Counted from the first letter of the stretch, positions 28,755-38,193 are shown. The stretch is DNA of 64,000 nt from Kutzneria buriramensis (GCF_003387475.1 NZ_QUNO01000008.1:403007-467006), one strand, 5' to 3'. Translations and numbers: made by a program. The notes: generated by a model from the letters alone, not told the origin.

Positions 28755-30267
28755 AAGGTGCCGGCTGGGTCTCGCCGTCGGTGAAGGCCAGCAGCATCTC
28801 GTCGGCGAACACGTCGTAGCGGCCGCGGCCGTTGCGCTTGGCCCGGTACATGGCGATGTCGGCCCGGCGGACCAGCGCCGCCGGGTCGGCCATGCCGTGC
28901 GTGCTCAGGGCGATGCCGATGCTGGCGTTGACCTGCAACTGCCGGCCGGCGATGCGCATCGGCTCGTGCAGGCCGCGCAGGATGCGGTCGGCGACCTTGG
29001 CGGCGTCGCCGGCGCTGGACACGTTCTGCAGCATCACGGCGAACTCGTCGCCGCCGAAGCGGGCGGCGACGTCGCTGTCGCGCAGCTGGGCGACGATCCG
29101 GTCGGCGGTGATGGTCAGCAGCGTGTCACCGGCGGCGTGACCGAGCGTGTCGTTGATGGCCTTGAACCGGTCGAGGTCGATGAACAGCAGCGCCACCCGG
29201 CCGCCGCCGTGCCCGGTGAGCTCCAGCTGGTGCGCGAGCCGGTCCAGGAACAGGCTGCGGCTGGCCAGCCCGGTCACCGAGTCGTGGAACGCCTGGTGCA
29301 TGCGGTCCACGGTGTTGGCGTCGGTCAGGGCCAGGCTGACGTGCTCGGCGAACGACTGGAGCATCTGCACCTCGGGCGGCGCGTAGGACCGCCCGGAACG
29401 CTCGGCGGTGACCACCAGCCCGCCGGTGATGGTGCCGCTGTCGTGCACGGGCGCGGCCATCGCGGCGAGGCCGTCGCTGGAGTCGTCCTCGCACACGACC
29501 ACGCCGCCGGACAGGATGGCCGCGCCGACGGTGCCGGCCTCGGCCAGCGGCATGGACGGCGTCTCCAGCTCGGTGTCGACGGCGAGCCCGGCCCCGGCGA
29601 CCAGGGTGATCTGCTGCGGGTCGGAGTCGTCGCGCAGCCACAGCCCGACCGCGCCGTCCCCGAGCAGCTGCCGCGCGGCGCCGGCGATCATGTCCAGCAC
29701 CTGGGGGAGCGGCCGCCGCCGGGAGATCGCCCGCTGCACGTCGAACAGGTGCTCCAGCAGCCGCTGCCGCTGTTGCAGCGACGCCAGCAGCTCGGCGTTC
29801 TCCGCCGCCTGCCGCTCGCTGCGCTCCCGCATCTCGTGCTCGGCCTCCAGCGTCCGCAGCATGGTCAGCGCCAGCTCCAGCAGCCGGGCCATGCCCCGCA
29901 CGACGTTGCGCTCCTCCACCGAGAAGCCGGGCTCGCCGCCGCGGGCCAGCACCAGGTGTCCGGGCCGGCCGCCGCCCCAGTCGGCGGCGATCGCCCGGCA
30001 GCAGCCCACCCCGGGCACGTCGACCTTGTCCAGCTCGCGGCGCGCCACGGCGACCAGGTCCGCCGCCGGCACGCGGCCCACCGGGAAGCCGACCACGGCC
30101 GCCACCTCGTCGTCGATCACCACCGCGGCGACCTCGGCGTCCAGGGCCTGCGCGGCCCGCTCCGCGGCGGCCCGGGCCGCCGACTCCTCGTCCAGGCACT
30201 CCGAGACCACGGCCAGCAGCTCCAACAGTTGCTGGCCGTCGTGGTAAGCGCCGCCGATGTTGGTCAT
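28753..30267 (-). CDS. GAF-GAF-GGDEF diguanylate cyclase
   Basis: 504 residues. A GAF-like domain (about 10-135), a coiled coil (140-175), a second GAF (175-320) and a C-terminal GGDEF domain (about 335-490). RFGGDEFAVML (GGDEF at 405-409) is intact, and RDSD at 396-399, five residues earlier, is a proper RxxD inhibitory site, so c-di-GMP synthesis with product feedback is expected. No EAL domain is present. The start lies one nucleotide after the stop of the FIST gene, so the two are cotranscribed and FIST may supply the signal. Confidence 0.9.
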   Translation of the reverse strand: MTNIGGAYHDGQQLLELLAVVSECLDEESAARAAAERAAQALDAEVAAVVIDDEVAAVVGFPVGRVPAADLVAVARRELDKVDVPGVGCCRAIAADWGGGRPGHLVLARGGEPGFSVEERNVVRGMARLLELALTMLRTLEAEHEMRERSERQAAENAELLASLQQRQRLLEHLFDVQRAISRRRPLPQVLDMIAGAARQLLGDGAVGLWLRDDSDPQQITLVAGAGLAVDTELETPSMPLAEAGTVGAAILSGGVVVCEDDSSDGLAAMAAPVHDSGTITGGLVVTAERSGRSYAPPEVQMLQSFAEHVSLALTDANTVDRMHQAFHDSVTGLASRSLFLDRLAHQLELTGHGGGRVALLFIDLDRFKAINDTLGHAAGDTLLTITADRIVAQLRDSDVAARFGGDEFAVMLQNVSSAGDAAKVADRILRGLHEPMRIAGRQLQVNASIGIALSTHGMADPAALVRRADIAMYRAKRNGRGRYDVFADEMLLAFTDGETQPAP

Positions 30268-30268
30268 C

Positions 30269-31456
30269 TCAGCCGAGGGCCAGCACGGCGAGGGTCTGGT
30301 TGTGGAAGCCGTGGATGCCGCGGGCCCGCGCGATCTCGCCGTACGCGTAGAAGCCGGCGAACGGCGCCGACTCGGCCCACTTGGCCAGCCGCGCCTTGTC
30401 CCGCTGCACGGCGTCGTCGTCCAGCACGGCCCGCAGCGCGGCGCAGCTGATCGTCAGCAGCCCGACCGGCTCGTGGTCGCCGAGCCCGGCCAGCGCCTCC
30501 TGGCAGGCCGCGTCGGTGGCGGCCAGGATCGACTGCTCGTCGCCGGTCATGGCCCACACCAGGCCGCCGTGGTCGAAGTTGCCGCCGCCGCCCAGCGACC
30601 GGTCGTCCAGGTCGATCTGGGTGCTGACGTTGCGGGCGTCCACGCCGTTGCGGCGCTGGAGGCCCAGCGGCCGGGGCAGCACGAACCGCACGCACGCGTC
30701 CTTGTCGGTGTAGGCCTCCGGCGGCGCGCCCAGCCGCTCCAGGTAGACGTCCAGCGCCGGCCGGTCGTCCACGGTCTGGATGCGCCCGTCCCGGCTGCCG
30801 GTGACGATCATCGGCTCGCCGACGGTGCGGAAGCCGTGCCGCACGCCCACCGACAGCGGCGCCTCCGAGTGGATCGTGGCGGTCACCACCGCGTTGGTCA
30901 GCACGCGGTCACCGGCGATCAGGTAGGCCTGCTTCATCCGCCAGCCGTCCGCGCCGGATCCGCCGAACAGCGGCACGCTCGCGCCCAGCACGCTGTAGCA
31001 GCCGCGCAGGATTTGCTCCTGTTCTCGGACCAGGCCGTCGGTCAGCAACAGCAGCACCCGGTGCGGCAGGCCCGGGATCTCGGTGACGCTGCGACCCAGC
31101 TCCACCCCCGCGTCGCGCTGCCGCCCGGTCACGTCCTCCGCGGCGGCGACCGTCGCCGCGAAGCCGGGTCCGCCGAGCGCGGCGACCACGACCGTGCCGT
31201 CGGTGGCCCCGCCCGGGGCGATCTCGCCGCGGGTCGTGCACCCGATGACGGGCACGTCGTCGCCCACCACGTCGCGCACTCCAGCCCGCACGTGCGTGGG
31301 GTCGTGCTCGATCGCCGAGAACACGATGAGCAGCTTGGGCTCCGCCCCGGTCAGGGCGGCGCGAGCGGCCTGGGCCGCCGCGGTCCTCGATTCGGTGGTG
31401 CTGGATTGGCCGACACCCATCCAACGCCTGCCGTCGGGACGCGCGTCCGTGATCAT
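30269..31456 (-). CDS. FIST-domain sensor protein
   Basis: 395 residues from ATG 31456, chosen for GGAGG five bases upstream. The N-terminal FIST domain (about 1-210) has LLIVFSAIEHD, GCTTRGEIAPGG and FGGSGADGW; the FIST_C domain (215-390) includes DRPALDVYLERLG and FAGFYAYGEIARA. FIST domains are thought to bind small ligands such as amino acids, and often act with kinases or c-di-GMP enzymes. Here it directly precedes a diguanylate cyclase with a 1-nt gap. No membrane segment is seen. Confidence 0.88.
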   Translation of the reverse strand: MITDARPDGRRWMGVGQSSTTESRTAAAQAARAALTGAEPKLLIVFSAIEHDPTHVRAGVRDVVGDDVPVIGCTTRGEIAPGGATDGTVVVAALGGPGFAATVAAAEDVTGRQRDAGVELGRSVTEIPGLPHRVLLLLTDGLVREQEQILRGCYSVLGASVPLFGGSGADGWRMKQAYLIAGDRVLTNAVVTATIHSEAPLSVGVRHGFRTVGEPMIVTGSRDGRIQTVDDRPALDVYLERLGAPPEAYTDKDACVRFVLPRPLGLQRRNGVDARNVSTQIDLDDRSLGGGGNFDHGGLVWAMTGDEQSILAATDAACQEALAGLGDHEPVGLLTISCAALRAVLDDDAVQRDKARLAKWAESAPFAGFYAYGEIARARGIHGFHNQTLAVLALG

Positions 31457-31578
31457 GACGCCTCCACTCGACGGCGGTCGGTCAGACACCGTAGTCGCTT
31501 CCGCGGGCGCTTGCGGAGTCGGCCATGTAGATCTTCACTCAAACGGCGCATCTCCTTCGACAGCAGCGGACAGTTCGT

Positions 31579-31612
31579 TTGACACCGCCGACGGGCATTG
31601 GTCTAGTGCATC
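31579..31612 (+). promoter_or_regulatory. Candidate promoter of the GH92 gene with an overlapping dre-like box
   Basis: TTGACA (31579-31584) and TCTAGT (31602-31607), 17 bp apart, form a sigma-70-type promoter. The -10 overlaps TGGTCTAGTGCA, which matches the DasR dre core at 10 of 12 positions, 37 bp before the start codon. Binding there would block the promoter. Confidence 0.5.
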
Positions 31613-31648
31613 GGGTAACCAGATCGCTACCGTGGGGGGTGGGCCGCG

Positions 31649-34252
31649 ATGCGGTTCCTTTCGGCACTGGCGGTTTCGGCGCTGGTCGCGGGCTTTGTCA
31701 CGGTCACAACGGGTTCCGTGGCCGGCGCGGCGCCATCCGATCCGACGACACTGGTGAACCCGTTCGTGGGCACCGAGAACTCCGGCAACACGTTCCCCGG
31801 CGCGTCGGCGCCGTTCGGCATGGTCCAGGTCAGCCCGGACACCGGCGGCCAGGGCGGCTACGACTACGACCAGACGGCAATTTACGGCTTCAGCCAGACC
31901 CATCTGTCCGGCGTGGGCTGCGGCGTGATGGGCGAGCTGCCGCTCATGCCGACCACCGGCGCGGTGACCACGGTCGATCCGGCCAGGTACGCGTCCGCCT
32001 ATTCGCACGCGAACGAGCAGGCCACACCCGGTTACTACCGGGTCGGACTGTCGTCCTACGGCGTTAACGCGGAAGTGACGGCGACGGCGCGGACCGGTTG
32101 GCAGCGCTACACGTTCCCGGCCACCGCGGCGGCCAACGTCCTGTTCAACACGGGTCAGGCCAACCAGTCCGTGCTCGACTCAGAGGTCCACATCGTCGAC
32201 GACCACACGGTCGAGGGACGCGTGCACGACGGCGGCTTCTGCGCCGGGCATGATCAGCACACCGTCTACTTCACGGCCAGCTTCTCCCGGCCCTTCACGT
32301 CCTACGGCGCCTGGCGCGGCAGCACCCCGACGCCCGGCGCGACGGACGCCGCCGGCAGCGGCGGCAACGGAGCGTGGGTCACGTTCGACGTCTCCACCCG
32401 GCATGACGTTGTGGTGAAGGTCGGGCTCTCCTACACGGGCCCGGCCGGCGCGCGGGCGAATCTCGTCCAGGAGACCGGAAGTTCCTACGACTTCGACAAA
32501 ACTCGAACCGCGCTGCACGACACGTGGTTCAGGTATCTGAACACCATTGGCGTCGCGGGTGGGAGCCAGGACCGAGAAACGGCTTTCTACACGGCTTTGT
32601 ACCACGCGCAGCTGCACCCGAACCTGGCCGGCGACGTGGACGGCGGCTATGCCGGCTTCGACGGCAAGGTGCACAGGGCGGCGGACTACACGCCCTACCA
32701 GAACTTCTCGCTGTGGGACACCTACCGGCCGCAGAACCAGTTGCTGGAGCTGCTCCACTCCGACGTGGCACGGGACGTCGCGCTGTCGCTGGTGGCCGCC
32801 GGCCGCGACGGCGGCTGGCTGCCGCGGTGGGCGCTGGCCAACAGCGAGACCAACATCATGACCGGCGACCCGGTGACGCCGTTCCTGGTCGAGGCGTGGA
32901 GCAAAGGCTTGCTACGCGGTCACGAGCAGGAGGCGTACGCGTTGCTGCGCGCCAACGCCACAGGCCTGCCGCCGGCCGATTCGCAGTACAACGGCCGCAC
33001 CGGCGAACCGTTCTACGCCGACCGCGGCTACATCCCGTCCGGGCTCAAGCGGGGAACCGACTGCGCCGACAAGGGCGGCGACAACGACTGCGACCACCCG
33101 GCGTCGGCGACCCAGGAGTACGCGCTGGCCGACGCCGCGCTGGCGCTGATGGCCCAGGGCCTCGGGCACGCCGCCGACGCGCGGATGTTCGCCGCGCGCG
33201 GGCAGTGGTACCGGAACCTGTGGGACGGCGCCCAGTTCCGGCCGCGCACGGTCGACGGCACCTGGTTGACGCCGTACGACCCGGTCGCCGCCGATCACCA
33301 GTTCCACGAGGGCGGCGCGTACCAGTACCAGTGGCTGGCGCCGCAGGATCCGTCCGGGCTGGTGCAGCTGATGGGCGGCCGGCCGACCGCCGAGCGCCGG
33401 CTGGACGCATTCTTCGCGTACCCGCATCTGCTGGCGGATCCCGTGAGAACGGTCCACGACGACTGGATCTCCAGCCCGTACGACTACTACAGCAAGCCGA
33501 CCTACAACCCCAACAACGAGCCGGATCTGTTGGCGCCGTACCTGTACCTGTGGGCCGGCGCGCCGTCGAAGACCGCGACCGTGGTGCGGGCGGCGATGAC
33601 CCTGTTCACCAACGGCCCCGACGGCATGACCGGCAACGACGACCTCGGCACCATGTCCGCCTGGTACGTGTTCTCCTCGCTGGGCCTGTACCCGACGACC
33701 AGCGGCGGCGACTTCCTGGCCCTGTCCAGCCCGCAGTTCCCGACCGCCGCCGTCCACGTCGGACAGCACGTGCTGACGATCTCCGCACCCGGGGTCACGG
33801 ATGCGAACCGCTACGTGCAGAGCGTGGCGCTGGGCGGCCGCGGCGTCTCGGCGAGCTGGCTGAGCTGGGACGCCGTGGCCGGCGGCGGCGCCCTGCGGGT
33901 CGCCGTCGGGTCGAGTCCGTCGGCCTGGGCCACGCGGCCGTCGGACGAGCCGCCGTCGATCAACCACGCCGGTCCGGACACCCGTCGGCATGTGGACGCC
34001 TCGATCCGGGGGCTGGACGTGGACGTGCTCGGGCAGGCCCCGGGCACGCTGCCGGTGGCCGTGTCGGCCTCGGGTGGCTGGACCGTCCGCCCCGGTGCGC
34101 TGCTGCTCCGTTCCGACACCCTGCCGGTCCAGCAGACCGTGGCGCTGACCCCGCCGCCCGGCACGCCCGCCGGCAGCTACCAGGTCACCGTCACCGTCGT
34201 CGCCGCCGGTGCGAACCAGGTGACCCGAACCGCCACCGTGGCCGTCGGCTAG
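31649..34252 (+). CDS. Secreted GH92 alpha-mannosidase
   Basis: 867 residues, ATG 31649. A signal peptide (about 1-28) precedes the GH92 beta-sandwich (VNPFVGTENSGNTFPGA, GGYDYD, FSQTHLSGVGCG) and the (alpha/alpha)6 catalytic domain with GNDDLGTMSAWYVFSSLGLY, the family's strongest signature, and NEPDLLAPYLY. The last 90 residues form a NEW3-like beta domain that may bind sugar. GH92 enzymes are calcium-dependent alpha-mannosidases acting on fungal or N-glycan mannose. The dre-like promoter suggests induction by amino sugars, sensible for N-glycan or fungal-wall use. Confidence 0.9.
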   Translation: MRFLSALAVSALVAGFVTVTTGSVAGAAPSDPTTLVNPFVGTENSGNTFPGASAPFGMVQVSPDTGGQGGYDYDQTAIYGFSQTHLSGVGCGVMGELPLMPTTGAVTTVDPARYASAYSHANEQATPGYYRVGLSSYGVNAEVTATARTGWQRYTFPATAAANVLFNTGQANQSVLDSEVHIVDDHTVEGRVHDGGFCAGHDQHTVYFTASFSRPFTSYGAWRGSTPTPGATDAAGSGGNGAWVTFDVSTRHDVVVKVGLSYTGPAGARANLVQETGSSYDFDKTRTALHDTWFRYLNTIGVAGGSQDRETAFYTALYHAQLHPNLAGDVDGGYAGFDGKVHRAADYTPYQNFSLWDTYRPQNQLLELLHSDVARDVALSLVAAGRDGGWLPRWALANSETNIMTGDPVTPFLVEAWSKGLLRGHEQEAYALLRANATGLPPADSQYNGRTGEPFYADRGYIPSGLKRGTDCADKGGDNDCDHPASATQEYALADAALALMAQGLGHAADARMFAARGQWYRNLWDGAQFRPRTVDGTWLTPYDPVAADHQFHEGGAYQYQWLAPQDPSGLVQLMGGRPTAERRLDAFFAYPHLLADPVRTVHDDWISSPYDYYSKPTYNPNNEPDLLAPYLYLWAGAPSKTATVVRAAMTLFTNGPDGMTGNDDLGTMSAWYVFSSLGLYPTTSGGDFLALSSPQFPTAAVHVGQHVLTISAPGVTDANRYVQSVALGGRGVSASWLSWDAVAGGGALRVAVGSSPSAWATRPSDEPPSINHAGPDTRRHVDASIRGLDVDVLGQAPGTLPVAVSASGGWTVRPGALLLRSDTLPVQQTVALTPPPGTPAGSYQVTVTVVAAGANQVTRTATVAVG

Positions 34253-34275
34253 CCCGGTATCCTGCATTGTTCGGT

Positions 34276-34298
34276 GGCCCGGTGCTCGACGCCGGGCC
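34276..34298 (+). other. 7-bp inverted repeat in the htpG leader
   Basis: GGCCCGG (34276-34282) pairs with CCGGGCC (34292-34298). It could be the terminator of the GH92 gene or a leader hairpin of htpG; no CIRCE or HAIR heat-shock operator is visible nearby. Confidence 0.35.
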
Positions 34299-34325
34299 GC
34301 CGGTGCGAACAGCGAAAGGATTCCG

Positions 34326-36206
34326 GTGAACACGCCAGTCGAGACGCTCGAGTTCCAGGCCGAGGCGCGCCAGCTGCTCCAGCTCATGGTGCACTCGATC
34401 TACTCGAACAAGGACACCTTCCTGCGCGAGCTGATCTCCAACGCCTCCGACGCGCTGGACAAGCTGCGCCTGGAGACCTACCGCGACAAGGACCTCGCCG
34501 CCGACACCTCGGACCTGCGCATCGAGCTGGTCGCCGACCGGGTCGAGCGCACCCTGACCGTCCGGGACAACGGCATCGGCATGTCCCGGGACGAGGTGGT
34601 CGCCCTGATCGGCACCATCGCCAAGTCCGGCACCGCCGAGTTCCTGCGCAAGATGAAGGAGTCCAAGGACGCCGCCGCCAGCCAGGACCTGATCGGCCAG
34701 TTCGGCGTCGGCTTCTACTCGTCGTTCATGGTCGCCGACCACGTCACGCTGCTCACCCGCCGGGCCGGCGAGGCCGCCGGCACCCGCTGGGAGTCCGCGG
34801 GCGAGGGCACGTACACCATCGAGACCGTCGAGGACGCCCCGCAGGGCACCTCGGTGACCCTCAAGCTCAAGCCCGAGGACACCGAGGACCACCTGTACGA
34901 CTACACCGCCGAGTGGAAGCTGCGGGAGATCGTCACCCGGTACTCGGACTTCATCACCTGGCCGGTGCGGCTCGAGGTGGAGCGGACCGTCGAGGACAAG
35001 ACCACCCGCGAGTTCGAGACCGTCAACTCGGGCAAGGCGCTGTGGGCACGGTCCAAGGACGAGGTGCCCGCCGAGGAGTACACCGAGTTCTACAAGCACA
35101 TCAGCCGGGACTGGCACGACCCGCTGGAGACCGTGCACGTCAAGGCCGAGGGCACCTTCGAGTACCAGGCGCTGCTGTTCCTGCCGTCCAAGGCGCCGTT
35201 CGACCTGTTCATGCGGGAGCGCAAGCGCGGCGTGCAGCTGTACGTCAAGCGGGTGTTCATCATGGACGACTGCGAGGCGCTGATGCCGGAGTACCTGCGC
35301 TTCGTCAAGGGGGTCGTGGACGCGCAGGACCTGTCGCTGAACGTGTCGCGGGAGATCCTCCAGCAGGACCGGCAGATCCAGCTCATGCGGCGGCGGCTGG
35401 TCAAGCGCGTGCTGTCCACCGTGAAGACGATGATGGCCGACGCGCCGGAGAAGTACGCCACCTTCTGGACCGAGTTCGGGCCCGCCGTCAAGGAGGGCCT
35501 GCTGTCGGACTCGGAGAACCGCGAGACCATCCTGGACATCGCCTCCTTCGCGTCGACGCATGACGCGGAGAAGCCGACCACGCTGGCCGACTACGTGGAG
35601 CGGCTGCCCGAGGGCCAGGAGCACATCTACTACATGACCGGCGCGTCCCGGGCCATCGTGGAGAGCTCCCCGCACCTGGAGGCGTTCCGCGCCAAGGGTC
35701 TCGAGGTGCTCATCCTCACCGACGCCATCGACGAGATGTGGGTCGACTCGACCGACGAGTACCGGGGCAAGAAGTTCCAGTCCGTGGCCAAGGGCGAGGT
35801 CGACCTCGACGCCGACAAGCCCGAGGAGGCCGGCGACTTCGAGCCGCTGCTGACCTGGCTGTCGTCGAACCTGGACAGCGTCAAGCAGGTTCGGCTGTCG
35901 TCGCGGCTCACCACCTCGCCGGCATGCCTGGTCGGCGAGGCCGGCGACCTGACGCCCACGCTGGAAAAGATGTACCGGGCGATGGGGCAGCCGGTGCCGG
36001 AGGTCAAGCGGGTGCTGGAGCTCAACCCCTCGCACGCGCTGGTCACCGGGATGCGGACGGCCTTCGCCGCCGGCGGGCACGAGACCGAGCTGGGGGAGAC
36101 GGCGGAGCTGCTGTACGGCATGGCGCTGCTGGCCGAGGGCGGCGACCTCCCCGACCCCGCCAAGTTCACCAAGGTGCTGGCCGACCGGTTGGCCCGCAGC
36201 CTCTAA
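34326..36206 (+). CDS. htpG: Molecular chaperone HtpG (Hsp90)
   Basis: 626 residues from GTG 34326 behind GAAAGGA. The N-terminal GHKL ATPase domain has YSNKDTFLRELISNASDALD, DNGIGMSRDE and GQFGVGFYSSFMVAD; the middle domain has GVQLYVKRVFIMD and LSLNVSREILQQD; the C-terminal dimerisation domain ends with LLYGMALLAEGG. Length and order are standard for bacterial Hsp90, which folds client proteins in the cytoplasm. It is monocistronic and ends four bases before a 63-bp hairpin element. Confidence 0.97.
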   Translation: MNTPVETLEFQAEARQLLQLMVHSIYSNKDTFLRELISNASDALDKLRLETYRDKDLAADTSDLRIELVADRVERTLTVRDNGIGMSRDEVVALIGTIAKSGTAEFLRKMKESKDAAASQDLIGQFGVGFYSSFMVADHVTLLTRRAGEAAGTRWESAGEGTYTIETVEDAPQGTSVTLKLKPEDTEDHLYDYTAEWKLREIVTRYSDFITWPVRLEVERTVEDKTTREFETVNSGKALWARSKDEVPAEEYTEFYKHISRDWHDPLETVHVKAEGTFEYQALLFLPSKAPFDLFMRERKRGVQLYVKRVFIMDDCEALMPEYLRFVKGVVDAQDLSLNVSREILQQDRQIQLMRRRLVKRVLSTVKTMMADAPEKYATFWTEFGPAVKEGLLSDSENRETILDIASFASTHDAEKPTTLADYVERLPEGQEHIYYMTGASRAIVESSPHLEAFRAKGLEVLILTDAIDEMWVDSTDEYRGKKFQSVAKGEVDLDADKPEEAGDFEPLLTWLSSNLDSVKQVRLSSRLTTSPACLVGEAGDLTPTLEKMYRAMGQPVPEVKRVLELNPSHALVTGMRTAFAAGGHETELGETAELLYGMALLAEGGDLPDPAKFTKVLADRLARSL

Positions 36207-36209
36207 CCC

Positions 36210-36272
36210 GCCTTTTTCGCCACATGCGCTTCCTACTTGGCGCCAGGTGCCAAGTAGGAAGCGCATGTGGCA
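36210..36272. repeat. 63-bp hairpin element, copy 1 (bidirectional terminator)
   Basis: Arms 36220-36241 and 36249-36270 form a 22-bp perfect stem with a 7-nt loop, flanked by GCCTTTTTCG. The element lies exactly between htpG and the convergent epimerase gene. The same element occurs inverted at 60674-60736. The T-run on one side makes it a plausible terminator for minus-strand RNA (as U's would not follow) only by hairpin strength; for plus-strand RNA the run precedes the stem. Confidence 0.8.
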
Positions 36273-36983
36273 TCACCCCAGCAGGTCGTGGGTGGCGGTG
36301 ACGTCGAGGCGGCCGCCGACCTGGTCGCTGATGGCGTTCACCACCGCGAACCGCACGCCGCGAACCTCGATCGCCCGCACCATGATCCGGTACAGGTCCG
36401 CCGCCGCGGTGTGGAGGAAGTCGTTGTGCGGGTTGGGCCCCGGCACCTGGTCGCCCACGTAGAACGCCCCGATGCGCAGGGCGATCACCGACATGCCACG
36501 CTGCTCGGCGTAGTACCGGCCCAGCGCCTCGCCGAACGCCTTGGTCACCCCGTACAGGTTGCCGGGATTCACCGGGTCGTCGGCGGAAACCTGTTTGCCG
36601 GCCGGATATCCGGACACGGCGTGCACCGACGACGCGAACACCACGCGTCGCACGCCGGCCTCCGATGCGGCCTCGAACAGGTTGCGGCAGCCGACGATGT
36701 TGTTGGGCAGCAACGACTCCCAGTCGGCCTCCAGCCGCGGATCGGCGCCCAGGTGCACGACGGTGTCGACGTCCTCGCAGGCCCGGGCGAGGGCCGCGGG
36801 ATCGGTGAGATCCGCCGGCACGAAGTCCTCGGCGTCGACGGGGCGGGTGTCGGTGGCCCGCAGCACGTAGCGGTCGGCGGCGTGCCGCAGGAACCCCGAC
36901 CCGATGCGCCCCGCCGCGCCGGTGACCAGGACCCGCCCTACGGCGGCGTCCCCGGACAGCGGCGCGCTCAGCGTGAACACCAT
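36273..36983 (-). CDS. NAD-dependent epimerase/dehydratase (uronate-dehydrogenase-like SDR)
   Basis: 236 residues. An extended SDR with VLVTGAAGRIGSG (NAD-binding glycine motif, about 18-30), DLTDPAALARACEDVDTVVHLGA, FASSVHAVSGYP (Ser) and YGVTKAFGE (Tyr-x-x-x-Lys). The length and the LGADPR segment resemble bacterial uronate dehydrogenases, but the match is from memory and a sugar-nucleotide or other substrate is possible. A shorter start inside residue 15 cannot be excluded. It is separated by 4 nt from the P450 gene on the same strand and is probably in the TetR-P450 transcription unit. Confidence 0.8.
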   Translation of the reverse strand: MVFTLSAPLSGDAAVGRVLVTGAAGRIGSGFLRHAADRYVLRATDTRPVDAEDFVPADLTDPAALARACEDVDTVVHLGADPRLEADWESLLPNNIVGCRNLFEAASEAGVRRVVFASSVHAVSGYPAGKQVSADDPVNPGNLYGVTKAFGEALGRYYAEQRGMSVIALRIGAFYVGDQVPGPNPHNDFLHTAAADLYRIMVRAIEVRGVRFAVVNAISDQVGGRLDVTATHDLLG

Positions 36984-36987
36984 CCCG

Positions 36988-38193
36988 TCAGGCTAGCCGG
37001 ACCGGCAGCTCCCTCATGCCCCGCAGGATGATGTTGTCGTTGTAGGTCGGCTCGCCGGCCAGCTCCAGCACGTCCAGGCCGGCCAGCGCCTCGAACATGA
37101 TCCGGCCCTCCAGCCGGGCCAGCGGCGCCCCCAGGCAGAAGTGCGGGCCGTGGCCGAACGCCAGGTGCCGCGACGGCTCGCGGGTGATGTCCAGCCGGTC
37201 CGGGTCGGCGCACACCTCGGGATCCCGGTTGGCCGCCCCGAACAGCAGGATCGCGGCGCTGCCGGCGGGCGCGTCGAACTCGCCGACCTTGGTGTCCTGC
37301 AAGGCGATCCGCGCGGTGAACTGCACCGGCGGGTCGTACCTCAGGAACTCCTCGACGGCCCGCTCGGCCAGCGCCGGCTCGGCCCGCAGCCGGGCCAGCT
37401 CCGACGGGTTGCGCAGCAGCGCCAGCGTGCCGTTGCCGATCAGGTTGACGGTGGTCTCGTGCCCGGCGATCAGCAGCAGGATGCAGGTGGTCAGCAGCTC
37501 GGACTCGGACAGCACGTCGCCGGCGTCCTGCACCTGCACCAGCCCGGACAGCAGGTCCTCGCCGGGGTTGTCGCGGCGCTTGTCGGCCAGCGCCAGCATG
37601 TACTGCCGGAACTCCTCGCGCGCCTGGAACTGCCGTTCCCGCACGCCGTCGGGGATGAGGAAGTCGGGGTCGAGGCCGCGGGCCATGTCGTGCGACCAGG
37701 CGACGATCAGGTCCCGCTCGTCCACGGGCACGTCGAACAGCTCGCTGATCACCGCCACCGGCAGCGGGCGGGCGATCACGTCCATGAAGTTGACGGTCTC
37801 GCCCAGATTCGATCGTCTCAGCGCCGAGTCGATCAGCTCGCGGGTGGTCTGCTCGATCATCGGCGCGAGCCGCTCCACCACCCGCCGGGTGAACGCCTTG
37901 GACACCAGGCCGCGCAGCCGGGTGTGGTCGGGCGGGTTCATGCCGAGGAAGCTGCGCTGCGGCGGCGGGGTGCTGTTCAGCGGCCCGGTCTGGTCGGCCT
38001 CGGCGTGCCCGAACGTGACGTCCCGCAGCACGTTCGAGCAGTCCTGCTGCCGGGTCACGACCAGGGGCTGCACCCCACCATCGCTCGTCGGGCCGCCCGA
38101 GATCGGCGCGGTCTCCCGCCACTGCCGGTAGGTCGGGTACGGGTCCTGCCGGAGCGTCGGGTCGATCAGCGCGAGCAGGGACGGTGCGGTCAT
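36988..38193 (-). CDS. Cytochrome P450
   Basis: 401 residues, bacterial class I P450. The I-helix reads LLIAGHETTVN, the K-helix ExxR lies in AVEEFLRYDPP, and the heme loop FGHGPHFCLGAPLAR places the ligand at Cys353. SFLGMNPPDHTRLRGLVSKAFT is typical of CYP105/107-like actinobacterial enzymes. The start overlaps the TetR stop by 4 bp and the epimerase follows 4 nt later. No ferredoxin gene is adjacent, so electrons come from elsewhere. The substrate is unknown; TetR control suggests xenobiotic or metabolite response. Confidence 0.93.
   Translation of the reverse strand: MTAPSLLALIDPTLRQDPYPTYRQWRETAPISGGPTSDGGVQPLVVTRQQDCSNVLRDVTFGHAEADQTGPLNSTPPPQRSFLGMNPPDHTRLRGLVSKAFTRRVVERLAPMIEQTTRELIDSALRRSNLGETVNFMDVIARPLPVAVISELFDVPVDERDLIVAWSHDMARGLDPDFLIPDGVRERQFQAREEFRQYMLALADKRRDNPGEDLLSGLVQVQDAGDVLSESELLTTCILLLIAGHETTVNLIGNGTLALLRNPSELARLRAEPALAERAVEEFLRYDPPVQFTARIALQDTKVGEFDAPAGSAAILLFGAANRDPEVCADPDRLDITREPSRHLAFGHGPHFCLGAPLARLEGRIMFEALAGLDVLELAGEPTYNDNIILRGMRELPVRLA

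Noticed and set aside
34253..34325. CIRCE or HAIR heat-shock operator in front of htpG
   Set aside because: Only a 7-bp GC-rich repeat is present; no TTAGCACTC or CTTGAGT-type sequence was found.
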